From positions 1 to 9,535 of the forward strand of contig JANNFX010000146.1 of assembly GCA_031380225.1 (NCBI GenBank): a stretch of DNA of 9,535 nt, given 5' to 3'. Each line of letters starts with the position of its first letter. The stretch's first letter is position 1. The notes under the pieces were generated by a model. The model was not told the DNA's origin. It saw only the letters and a program-made list of their open reading frames with translations, and ran no database searches. Positions 1 through 6,257 of the stretch are shown here, piece by piece. Made by a program: the position numbers and the translations under genes. Origin of the DNA: JANNFX01 sp031380225. GTDB lineage: Bacteria > Pseudomonadota > Alphaproteobacteria > Rhizobiales > Hyphomicrobiaceae.

Positions 1-12
1 AGCGCAACGCAA

Positions 13-39
13 CGGGCGCCCGGGATCTGCGACCCGCAG
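13..39. repeat. Two short adjacent inverted repeats in GC-rich DNA
   Basis: Bases 13-22 (CGGGCGCCCG) are a perfect 10-base palindrome. Bases 27-39 form a small perfect hairpin with arms CTGCG (27-31) and CGCAG (35-39) around an ACC loop. They sit directly before the larger foldback that starts at base 40, and 44 of the first 60 bases are G or C. The hairpin could be an extra stem of the same structured RNA, or the tail of a signal after a gene lying left of the window. Short GC-rich palindromes arise easily by chance, so function is uncertain. Confidence 0.35.
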
Positions 40-159
40 GGCGGCCGAAGATGAAGGCCGGGGGCGTCGTGAGGTCTTGACGATGCGTCGTGCTTTGCAC
101 GCGGGGCGTGACGCATCGCCTTCGACCACACTCCTGCCCGGCATTCATCTTGGGTCGTC
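40..159 (+). other. Long imperfect foldback; candidate structured RNA or inverted-repeat element
   Basis: Bases 40-62 pair with 137-159 at 21 of 23 positions, two of them G-U (41/158 and 44/155) with mismatches at 47/152 and 56/143. Inside this, 69-76 pairs with 124-131 at 7 of 8 positions, and 81-89 (CGATGCGTC) is a perfect inverted repeat of 110-118. At the apex GTGC (90-93) pairs with GCAC (97-100). Together this makes a rod about 120 nt long with small internal loops. The two G-U pairs would be C-A mismatches in the opposite transcript, so the + strand RNA folds better. No T-run follows, so it is not a standard intrinsic terminator. It lies about 50 bases before the TatD-family gene and might be a leader, an independent small RNA, or a MITE-like repeat. 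I do not recognise the family. Confidence 0.5.
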
Positions 160-210
160 AGCCGTACCAGGGATTTGTGATAGTGGGTACTAACGCGATG
201 GACACGAGCT

Positions 211-1011
211 ATGTTAATCGATCACCATTGTCATATTGATCGCCATGAATTTGCGGCTGACCGCCGAGCTTTCGTGGCGCGGGCACACGGCGCAGGCGTG
301 GCGGCGATGGTGACCATTTCAACGCGCATTCGCCGCTTCCACGAGATCACCGCCGTCATTGAAGCGTTCCCGCAAGTCTATGGATCGGTCGGCACCCATC
401 CCCATAACGCACACGAAGAGCTGGACGTTACGGTGGACGAGATCAAGCGTCTGTCACTGCATCCGAAGATCGTCGCGATTGGCGAGGCCGGGCTCGATTA
501 TTTCTACAAGCACTCAACGCCGGCCGCGCAGGCTGAAGGTTTTCGCAATCATATTCAGGCCGCGCGTGAGACCGGACTGCCGCTCGAAATTCACACCCGC
601 GACGCCGACGAAGACACCCTTGCTATTCTGAAAGATGAGCACGCGAAAGGCGCCTTCCCCGCCATTCTGCATTGCTTCACGGGTGGGCGCGAACTCGCAA
701 TGCGCGCTGTCGATATAGGGCTCTATGTCTCGTTCTCGGGCGTGGTCAGCTTCAAGAAGTCGGACGCGTTACGCGCCATCGCCAATGAGGTGCCTTTAGA
801 TCGCGTGTTGGTTGAAACCGATGCGCCGTTCTTGGCGCCCGAACCCCATCGCGGCAGACTAAATGAGCCGTCCTACGTGGTGCTGACCGCAAAAGCCTTG
901 GCCGCCTCGCGCGGTATCCCGTTTGACGAGTTCGCACGCGCCACGACTGATAATTTCTTCCGATTATTTACAAAGGTGCCGCGGACCGGCGTCGAGGCGG
1001 CGGCAGCTTGA
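211..1011 (+). CDS. ycfH: TatD family metal-dependent hydrolase (YcfH-type DNase)
   Basis: A 266-residue amidohydrolase-fold protein of normal family length. TatD enzymes are cytoplasmic metal-dependent 3'-5' exonucleases/DNases linked to nucleic-acid quality control. All expected metal-site motifs are present: HxH at residues 6-8, GTHPH at 61-65, GEAGLDY with Glu92, His128 in IHTRDA, His154 in HCFTG, and ETDAPFLAP with Asp204, followed by PHRG at 212-215. The FSG-VV/TF segment, HTRDA, LHCFT and the TTDNF-RLF ending resemble E. coli YcfH more than TatD itself. ATG 211 is the first possible start after an in-frame stop at 181-183; no strong Shine-Dalgarno precedes it, so translational coupling or a leader may matter. 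Its stop overlaps the next gene's start, indicating an operon. In many alphaproteobacteria metG lies just upstream, but no MetG tail is visible here. The fold is certain; the substrate is inferred from the family. Confidence 0.95.
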   Translation: MLIDHHCHIDRHEFAADRRAFVARAHGAGVAAMVTISTRIRRFHEITAVIEAFPQVYGSVGTHPHNAHEELDVTVDEIKRLSLHPKIVAIGEAGLDYFYKHSTPAAQAEGFRNHIQAARETGLPLEIHTRDADEDTLAILKDEHAKGAFPAILHCFTGGRELAMRAVDIGLYVSFSGVVSFKKSDALRAIANEVPLDRVLVETDAPFLAPEPHRGRLNEPSYVVLTAKALAASRGIPFDEFARATTDNFFRLFTKVPRTGVEAAAA

Positions 1012-1808
1012 TGATGGGCCTTCGTCTCACGATCCTTGGTTGTGGCGCATCGGGCGGCGTGCCGCGCATTGGCCGGCAATGGGGCCGCTGCGATCCTACC
1101 AATCCTAAGAACCGGCGCCGGCGCTGCGCGTTACTCGCTGAAAAAATTGCGAAGACTGGCACCACAACTGTGCTCGTCGATACGCCACCGGATTTGCGCG
1201 AGCAATTGCTGGCTTCTGGATGCGATCATATCGACGGCGTGCTCTATACGCATGACCACGCCGATCATACGCATGGCATCGATGATTTGCGTGGCGTCGC
1301 CTATCAGATGAAGTCGCGCGTTCATTGCTATTTCGATAGGCCGACGCGCGAAAGCCTGATCACCCGGTTTTCATATTGCTTCAATCAAGCACAGGGTTCG
1401 GGATATCCACCGATCCTGGCCGCTCACGACATTGAGCCCGGTGCAATGGTTTCAATCAACGGCAGTGGCGGACGCCTTGATGCGCTGGCGGTTCCGCAAG
1501 TGCACGGCGATATGGCGTCGCTCGGCTTCCGCTTCGGCAACACGGCCTATTCACCCGACATTTCAGATTTGCCCGAAGCGTCGGTGCCAATGCTTGAAGG
1601 GCTAGACGTATGGATTGTTGATGCGCTCCGCCGCGAAGGCCACACCAGTCATTGGAGCTTGAAGCAGACCTTGAGATGGATCGAACGCTTGAAACCAAAA
1701 CGCGCCATTCTTACCCATATGACCAGCGATCTGGACTACGAGGAGTTGCGCCGCGAACTGCCGGCGCACATCGAACCCGCCTACGACGGTCTGGTGATTG
1801 AGGGCTAG
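1011..1808 (+). CDS. MBL-fold metallo-hydrolase, PhnP-like
   Basis: A 265-residue metallo-beta-lactamase-fold hydrolase, soluble and without a signal peptide. The HxHxDH metal motif is seen as THDHADHTHGIDDLR from residue 80, with further likely ligands at His165 (QVHGD), Asp183 (YSPDIS) and His236 (LTHM). The N-terminal LGCGASGGVPR and the RCDP-NPKNRRRRC stretch are typical of this branch. The nearest named relative is PhnP (cyclic ribose phosphate phosphodiesterase), but no phn genes are nearby and the CxCxxC structural zinc motif of E. coli PhnP is absent, so the substrate is open. The start is chosen as ATG 1011, which overlaps the upstream TGA in a TGATG and implies coupled translation; ATG 1014 or TTG 1008 are possible and shift the N-terminus by one residue only. 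It probably shares a transcript with the TatD-family gene. Family call is firm, specific function is not. Confidence 0.92.
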   Translation: MMGLRLTILGCGASGGVPRIGRQWGRCDPTNPKNRRRRCALLAEKIAKTGTTTVLVDTPPDLREQLLASGCDHIDGVLYTHDHADHTHGIDDLRGVAYQMKSRVHCYFDRPTRESLITRFSYCFNQAQGSGYPPILAAHDIEPGAMVSINGSGGRLDALAVPQVHGDMASLGFRFGNTAYSPDISDLPEASVPMLEGLDVWIVDALRREGHTSHWSLKQTLRWIERLKPKRAILTHMTSDLDYEELRRELPAHIEPAYDGLVIEG

Positions 1809-2059
1809 ACGCGCTCTGCCGCCGCGGGCTTTAATTTACAACTTACGCGGCCGGGCCGTTGGACCGGAATAATCCATACAAACGGCGATGGATGGCCAAA
1901 ACTGGCGTTGATTGGCAGGGCTTTCACGCCGCCATCGGATCAAGTCTGGCGTTAGTGGAAGCACCTCTTACTGCGGCAACAGGGCGCCAGACAGCGGCTG
2001 CAAACTGGCGGCGGGCTGATAAACTTGTCCGGCGTAAGTTGCGACACGGAGCCGGCACC

Positions 2060-4015
2060 ATGACTGATCAGACCAACAAACCTGGCAGCAATACCGGCAG
2101 TCATGCCAAGCCGCTGCTCGACCAGGTCGTGGTGCCTGAAGACCTGCGCAAACTTGCTGAAAGCGACCTCAAGCAACTGGCGGCAGAATTGCGCCAGGAA
2201 CTGATCGAAGCGGTATCTGAAACCGGCGGTCATTTGGGTGCCGGTCTCGGCGTTGTCGAATTGACGGTGGCGTTGCATTACCTGTTCGATACGCCGCGCG
2301 ACCGCATCATTTGGGACGTCGGACATCAGTCGTATCCGCACAAAATTCTGACCGGGCGCCGCGATCGCATTCGCACGTTGCGTCAACCCGGCGGACTATC
2401 CGGCTTCACCAAACGCAGCGAAAGCGAATACGATCCTTTCGGCGCCGCGCACTCATCGACCTCGATTTCGGCCGGTCTCGGTATGGCGGTGGCGCGCGAT
2501 CTCAAAGGCGGCTCAAACCAAGTTATCGCGGTCATCGGCGACGGCGCCATGAGCGCCGGCATGGCCTATGAGGCCCTGAACAATGCTGGCGCGCGCGATG
2601 AACGCCTGATCGTTATTCTCAACGACAACGATATGTCAATTGCGCCGCCAACCGGCGCGCTATCGAAGTACCTTGCGCGGGCAATATCGAGCGGCACGTA
2701 TTTGCATTTGCGCGACTACGCCAAGCAACTGGCCAAAAAGCTACCGAAGAAATGGGAGCGCCGCGCGGCTCGCGTCGAAGAAATGTCGCGCACCTATTGG
2801 TCGGGCGGCATTTGGTTCGAGGAGCTCGGCTTCTATTACGTTGGCCCGATCGATGGTCACGATCTCGATCAGTTGATCCCGGTGTTGCGTAATGTCCGCG
2901 ACGCTGAGCAGGCGCCTGTACTGGTCCACGTCAGAACAGAAAAAGGCAAAGGCTACGCACCGGCGGAAGCGTCGGCTGACCGCTATCATGGCGTTGCTAA
3001 ATTCAACACTGCGACCGGCGTGCAGGCCAAGCCGAAGCCGGCCGCGCCAAGCTATACGCGCGTGTTCGCCGATAGCTTGATTGAAGAAGCCACGAAAAAT
3101 GAGCGCATCGTCGCTATCACCGCCGCCATGCCAGATGGCACCGGGCTTGATGTATTCGGCAAAGCCTTTCCTGACCGCACCTTCGATGTCGGCATTGCAG
3201 AACAGCACGCGGTCACGTTTGCTGCGGGCTTAGCGGCCGAAGGCATGGTGCCGTTCGTCGCGATTTATTCGACGTTCCTGCAGCGTGCCTATGACCAAGT
3301 CGTGCACGATGTCGCAATTCAAAAGCTGCCAGTCCGGTTTGCGATCGATCGCGCCGGATTGGTTGGCGCCGATGGTCCAACCCATGCCGGGTCATTCGAC
3401 TTGGCTTATCTCGGCTGCTTGCCGGATTTTGTCATCATGGCGCCGTCCGATGAGGCAGAGCTGAAGCACATGATCGCAACGGCCGCGGCGATTGACGACC
3501 GGCCGTCTGCGGTCAGGTTCCCACGTGGCGAAGGTATCGGTGTAGCGCTGCCGAAAGCGGGAGTACCGCTGGAAATCGGCAAGGGCCGCATTATTCGCGA
3601 AGGCTCGAAGGTGGCATTGCTGTCGCTCGGCGGGCGTTTGCAAGAGGCACTAATGGCGGCTGATCAATTGGCAGCCTTTGGGTTGTCGACGACCGTCGCC
3701 GATGCGCGGTTCATGAAGCCGCTCGATCATGGTTTGATCCGCCGTTTGGCGACGAACCACGAAGTGCTGATCACGATTGAAGAAGGCTGCATCGGCGGCT
3801 TCGGCAGTCACGTGTTGCAATTCCTGGCGGAAAGCGATCTCCCTGCACACGGGCTCAAGGTCAGGCCTTTGGTGCTGCCGGATATCTTCATCGATCACGA
3901 TAAACCAGACGCGATGTACGCCACGGCCGGCCTCGATGCGGCGGGTATTGTCAGCGCCGTATTCAAAGCGCTTGGCCGCACGGAGATTTCTGGCAGCGGA
4001 CCGTTGAGGGCTTAA
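2060..4015 (+). CDS. dxs: 1-deoxy-D-xylulose-5-phosphate synthase
   Basis: Condenses pyruvate and glyceraldehyde 3-phosphate to DXP with thiamine diphosphate, the entry step of the MEP isoprenoid pathway and a source for thiamine and pyridoxal; cytoplasmic. The 651 residues fit the usual length near 640. The thiamine-binding segment runs from GDGAMSAG (160-167) to LNDNDMSIAPP (Asp161, Asn190), with His58 in GGHLG. The pyrimidine domain has DVGIAEQHAVTFAAG with catalytic Glu381, Tyr403, Arg409, DRAGLVGADGPTHAG with His442, and Arg489. These match E. coli Dxs Glu370, Tyr392, Arg398, His431 and Arg478 at a constant offset of 11. The transketolase C-terminal domain covers roughly 510-640. ATG 2060 is chosen because CGGAG (2046-2050) precedes it and conserved sequence begins near residue 25. 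The frame is open upstream to TTG 1859, but those 67 codons look non-coding. Neighbours often found with dxs (ispA, xseB, tlyA) are absent. Its stop overlaps that of the opposing transporter gene. Confidence 0.98.
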   Translation: MTDQTNKPGSNTGSHAKPLLDQVVVPEDLRKLAESDLKQLAAELRQELIEAVSETGGHLGAGLGVVELTVALHYLFDTPRDRIIWDVGHQSYPHKILTGRRDRIRTLRQPGGLSGFTKRSESEYDPFGAAHSSTSISAGLGMAVARDLKGGSNQVIAVIGDGAMSAGMAYEALNNAGARDERLIVILNDNDMSIAPPTGALSKYLARAISSGTYLHLRDYAKQLAKKLPKKWERRAARVEEMSRTYWSGGIWFEELGFYYVGPIDGHDLDQLIPVLRNVRDAEQAPVLVHVRTEKGKGYAPAEASADRYHGVAKFNTATGVQAKPKPAAPSYTRVFADSLIEEATKNERIVAITAAMPDGTGLDVFGKAFPDRTFDVGIAEQHAVTFAAGLAAEGMVPFVAIYSTFLQRAYDQVVHDVAIQKLPVRFAIDRAGLVGADGPTHAGSFDLAYLGCLPDFVIMAPSDEAELKHMIATAAAIDDRPSAVRFPRGEGIGVALPKAGVPLEIGKGRIIREGSKVALLSLGGRLQEALMAADQLAAFGLSTTVADARFMKPLDHGLIRRLATNHEVLITIEEGCIGGFGSHVLQFLAESDLPAHGLKVRPLVLPDIFIDHDKPDAMYATAGLDAAGIVSAVFKALGRTEISGSGPLRA

Positions 4016-4926
4016 TCCGTCTTTACCACGTGTTCGCGATGCACGAGATAGACACCCGACGCGACGACAATCGCGGCGCCGGTCAGCGTGTAATGGTCGG
4101 GCACATCACCGAATATCAAATAGCCGAAGCTGACCATTGAGATCAGCTGCAAGTATAGAAATGGCGCCACGGTCGAAGCCGGCGCCAACCGGTAAGCGTG
4201 CAAGAACAGCCAGTGTCCAAGTCCACCCAAGACGCCGAGAACCAAAAGTAATGCCCAAACTGCTGGACCTTCAGGGCTCACCCAGTGTGACAGCGCAATG
4301 GGTGCGCCGAGAAACGTGCCGGCGAACATCGAATAGAACAGCGTCACCATCGGCGGATCCGCGGATGCTATATGGCGTGTCAGCAACATAAACAGCGCAT
4401 ACGCCATCACTGCCATGAGCGAATAGATGACGGCCGGATGCACATCGCCAAAGCCAGGCCGCAGGGCGATCAAGATGCCGGCGAAGCCGGCAACGATCGC
4501 TGTCATGCGGCGCCAACCAACCCACTCGCCAAGCAATGGTCCAGCGAGCAGTGCAACCATCAGCGGCGCCAAAAACGACACTGTGACGGTCTGATCCAGC
4601 CGCAGAAATTCAAGCGCCAGAAAATTGAAGATGGTCGTAGCGACCATCAAGACTGATCTGACCGCTTGCCATTTCAAGCGGTTGGTCTTGAACAATTGCG
4701 GCAGCGTCAGGTTCGTGAAAATGGGAACAAAAATTGCGAGCCCTAAGAACTGCACAACAAACCGCATCCACACCACCTGAGATACGGCGAGGTGGTCGTA
4801 TTTAATTAAGTACTTTGCCGCGGTATCGAGAGCTGAAAATAGTGTGACTGCTGTGATCATCAAAACAATCGCAATTTGGCTCGAGTTGCCCGCGGATTGA
4901 GCTGATTTTGCTGTGGTATCGGTCAT
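4012..4926 (-). CDS. DMT superfamily transporter, EamA domain (RhaT/YdcZ-like permease)
   Basis: A 304-residue inner-membrane protein built from two EamA repeats (about residues 18-157 and 166-297). Ten hydrophobic segments can be read, near 18-38, 48-68, 88-107, 113-133, 140-157, 166-183, 192-212, 222-241, 250-272 and 279-296. The PLLGEWVGWRR-TAIVAGFAGILIALRPG segment in the first repeat is typical of EamA carriers. These export or import small metabolites such as amino acids or purines by secondary transport; the substrate cannot be told from sequence. The short N-terminal tail is polar and the C-terminus (HREHVVKTD) is basic, consistent with cytoplasmic ends. The start at base 4926 has no strong Shine-Dalgarno. 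It stands alone on the minus strand, facing dxs tail to tail with a 4-base overlap and diverging from the tRNA gene, so it has its own transcript from the 4927-5059 gap. Confidence 0.93.
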   Translation of the reverse strand: MTDTTAKSAQSAGNSSQIAIVLMITAVTLFSALDTAAKYLIKYDHLAVSQVVWMRFVVQFLGLAIFVPIFTNLTLPQLFKTNRLKWQAVRSVLMVATTIFNFLALEFLRLDQTVTVSFLAPLMVALLAGPLLGEWVGWRRMTAIVAGFAGILIALRPGFGDVHPAVIYSLMAVMAYALFMLLTRHIASADPPMVTLFYSMFAGTFLGAPIALSHWVSPEGPAVWALLLVLGVLGGLGHWLFLHAYRLAPASTVAPFLYLQLISMVSFGYLIFGDVPDHYTLTGAAIVVASGVYLVHREHVVKTD

Positions 4927-5020
4927 TGGGACGTCATAGACCGGTTCTAAGGTCCCGGCAGCGGTACGAGACTGCGACGAAAGCGGCGCCGGTTAAGTCT
5001 GAGCCATGTGTCGGCCCGCC

Positions 5021-5049
5021 TTGACCAGGGCGAAGTGGCCCCGTACAAG
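5021..5049 (+). promoter_or_regulatory. Probable sigma70-type promoter for tRNA-Lys
   Basis: TTGACC at 5021-5026 matches the -35 consensus at five of six positions. After a 17-base spacer, TACAAG at 5044-5049 matches the -10 consensus at four of six. Transcription would begin around 5056, leaving only a few bases of leader before the tRNA at 5060. Position and spacing are good; the -10 element is weak, so this is a reasoned guess from sequence alone. Confidence 0.5.
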
Positions 5050-5059
5050 CGCGGCGAGT

Positions 5060-5134
5060 GGGCCTGTAGCTCAGCGGTAGAGCATCTGACTTTTAATCAG
5101 GTGGTCGTTGGTTCGATCCCAACCGGGCTCACCA
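5060..5134 (+). tRNA. tRNA-Lys (anticodon UUU)
   Basis: A full cloverleaf can be drawn. The acceptor stem is 5060-5066 with 5124-5130, including two G-U pairs. The D stem is GCTC/GAGC (5069-5072 and 5080-5083) with a GG-containing loop. The anticodon stem is 5085-5089 with 5097-5101, and the loop CTTTTAA (5090-5096) gives anticodon TTT. The T stem is GTTGG/CCAAC with loop TTCGATC. The discriminator is A5131 and the CCA tail (5132-5134) is encoded in the DNA. It reads AAA and AAG lysine codons. No second copy of its 3' end is visible in the window, so nothing suggests an integrated element using it as an attachment site. Confidence 0.97.
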
Positions 5135-5140
5135 TATAAT
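5135..5140 (+). promoter_or_regulatory. Perfect TATAAT directly after the tRNA CCA end; possible -10 element for sseA
   Basis: The hexamer TATAAT begins one base after the encoded CCA. A 17-base spacer would place the -35 position at 5112-5117 (TTCGAT) inside the T loop, which matches the consensus poorly. It could be the -10 of a separate sseA promoter, or AT-rich sequence that helps tRNA 3' processing. Confidence 0.25.
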
Positions 5141-5146
5141 TTACTG

Positions 5147-5169
5147 CGTAAGCGTGCCACCACGCTACG
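5147..5169 (+). other. Hairpin between tRNA-Lys and sseA
   Basis: AGCGTG (5151-5156) pairs with CACGCT (5161-5166) around a CCAC loop. Three more pairs (5147-5149 with 5167-5169) extend the stem past one bulged A at 5150. No T-run follows, so a classical intrinsic terminator is unlikely. It could limit read-through from the tRNA, serve as an RNase entry or stop point in tRNA maturation, or sit in the sseA 5' leader. Confidence 0.35.
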
Positions 5170-5215
5170 GGGTCGCGCGTATGTCACGTTCCGCCCTGCT
5201 GGGCGAACGCCATCC

Positions 5216-5221
5216 GAGGAG
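5216..5221 (+). promoter_or_regulatory. Strong Shine-Dalgarno that fixes the GTG start of sseA
   Basis: GAGGAG lies six bases before GTG 5228. The frame remains open upstream into the tRNA gene (to GTG 5108), but no comparable ribosome-binding site supports an earlier start, and the translated extra 40 residues are not like the family. Confidence 0.8.
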
Positions 5222-5227
5222 ACCTGC

Positions 5228-6091
5228 GTGTCAAAGTCTGATCAATCCCCACTTGTAGAAACAGATTGGCTGGCCCAGCACCTCGGCACACCGGGGATCG
5301 TGGTCTTGGATGGCACCTGGCATATCCCGACGGCCAAGCGAGACGCGCGCGCCGAGTACATGGCCGAGCACATTCCAGGCGCCCTGTTTTTTGACATTGA
5401 TGACTTGAGCGACGATGCCTCGCAGTTGTCCCACATGCTGCCGTCGTCGGTGAAGTTTGCCTCGCGCATGAAAAAGATGGGCATTGGCGACGGCATGAAG
5501 ATCGTCGTTTATGATAGCTATGGCATGTTCTCAGCGCCGCGCGTGTGGTGGACGTTCCGTGCCATGGGTAAAGAAGATGTCGTCATTTTGAATGGTGGCC
5601 TGAAAAAGTGGAAAGCCGAGGGCCGGCCGCTTGAAGATATGGCACCGGTGCCACGGACAGCGCGTCATTTCACGCCGCATCAGAACAATGAACTGTTGCG
5701 CGATCTTGCAGACATGAAATCAATTGTTTCCGATCAATCGGTACAAATCGCGGATGCCCGGCCAGCTGGCCGGTTTGAAGGCCGCGATCCTGAACCGCGT
5801 CCGGGCCTCAGACTTGGTCATATGCCCGGCGCGCGCAATATTCCGCAGGGCTCTGTCATTAATGCTGATGGGACCTTGAAACCGGTGGCAGAGTTGCGTG
5901 ATATTTTTAAAACTGCCGGCATTGATCCGTCAAAACCTGTCGTCGCCACGTGTGGTTCAGGTGTGACAGCTGCAACATTGGTGCTGGCGCTCGAACTGCT
6001 TGGGCAGTCAAATGCTGGTCTTTACGATGGTGCATGGTCCGAATGGGGCCAAGATAACGGCTTGCCAGTCGCGACGGGACCCGCAGCCTAA
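5228..6091 (+). CDS. sseA: 3-mercaptopyruvate sulfurtransferase (tandem rhodanese domains)
   Basis: Transfers sulfur from 3-mercaptopyruvate to thiol acceptors or cyanide, giving pyruvate; soluble and probably cytoplasmic, as no signal peptide is seen. The 287 residues match the family length near 280. The N-terminal, catalytically inactive rhodanese domain covers about 8-135 (VVLDGTWHIP, then AEHIPGALFFDIDDLSD, then VVYDSYGMFSAPRVWWTFRAMG). The C-terminal domain (about 155-283) carries DARPAGRFEGRDPEPRPGLRLGHMPGA and the active loop CGSGVTA at 242-248, with Cys242 as the persulfide-forming residue. The CG[ST]GVT loop favours mercaptopyruvate sulfurtransferase over thiosulfate sulfurtransferase, which has CRKGVT. 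GTG 5228 is chosen because of GAGGAG six bases upstream. It lies 93 bases after tRNA-Lys on the same strand and might be read partly from the tRNA promoter. It ends in a TAA, with no clear intrinsic terminator after it. Confidence 0.95.
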   Translation: MSKSDQSPLVETDWLAQHLGTPGIVVLDGTWHIPTAKRDARAEYMAEHIPGALFFDIDDLSDDASQLSHMLPSSVKFASRMKKMGIGDGMKIVVYDSYGMFSAPRVWWTFRAMGKEDVVILNGGLKKWKAEGRPLEDMAPVPRTARHFTPHQNNELLRDLADMKSIVSDQSVQIADARPAGRFEGRDPEPRPGLRLGHMPGARNIPQGSVINADGTLKPVAELRDIFKTAGIDPSKPVVATCGSGVTAATLVLALELLGQSNAGLYDGAWSEWGQDNGLPVATGPAA

Positions 6092-6146
6092 TTTTCTTGC
6101 ACGACGAAAATAAAGTTATCCCCGCGCTTTGGCAGGGGCATATTAT

Positions 6147-6214
6147 GATCGAGCCGCTGGTGGCGAGAGCCTTGGTCAGCATTAACCTTTTGCGCGGGGT
6201 GATCCTCGATCCTC
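6147..6214. repeat. Short direct and inverted repeats before the efflux operon
   Basis: GATCCTC occurs twice in tandem (6201-6207 and 6208-6214). GATCGAG at 6147-6153 is the inverted complement of CTCGATC at 6205-6211, about 50 bases apart. The 166-base gap 6092-6257 should contain the efflux promoter; TATTAT (6141-6146) and TCTAAT (6231-6236) resemble -10 hexamers, but neither has a good -35 partner. The repeats could be operator half-sites, but they are short and may be chance. Confidence 0.25.
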
Positions 6215-6257
6215 TGTGTGAACGTAGGCTTCTAATTGGTAAAAAAGGACTTTGGGT

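Noticed and set aside
40..159. Foldback as SRP RNA, 6S RNA or tmRNA
   Set aside because: No SRP GGAA-type apical motif, no large central bubble of 6S RNA, and no tag-encoding reading frame or tRNA-like end of tmRNA.
2..193. Possible C-terminus of an upstream protein (frame open from base 2 to the stop at 191-193)
   Set aside because: The translation is Arg/Gly/Ser-rich and does not resemble the end of MetG or another protein I know; the strong foldback explains the stretch better.
198..239. 13-codon ORF starting ATG 198 and overlapping the TatD-family start in another frame
   Set aside because: No Shine-Dalgarno, no leader-peptide character such as repeated codons, and a length expected by chance.
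1809..1835. Intrinsic terminator after the MBL gene (GC-rich then TTTAATTT)
   Set aside because: The best stem is only about three base pairs, too short to support termination.
1859..2059. N-terminal extension of Dxs from TTG 1859 (67 extra residues)
   Set aside because: The extra residues are basic and unlike any Dxs N-terminus, would make the protein unusually long, and a ribosome-binding site precedes ATG 2060.
1952..2386. 144-codon minus-strand open frame inside dxs
   Set aside because: It lies opposite strongly conserved Dxs sequence and its composition is that of a reverse-strand shadow.
5060..5134. tRNA-Lys as an integration site for a genomic island
   Set aside because: No repeat of the tRNA 3' end, no integrase, and the gene downstream is the ordinary sseA.
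6091..6139. Terminator after sseA (ATTTTC/GAAAAT arms, then CCCC/GGGG arms)
   Set aside because: The first stem is AT-rich and the second is only four pairs with a mismatched interior; neither is followed by a T-run.
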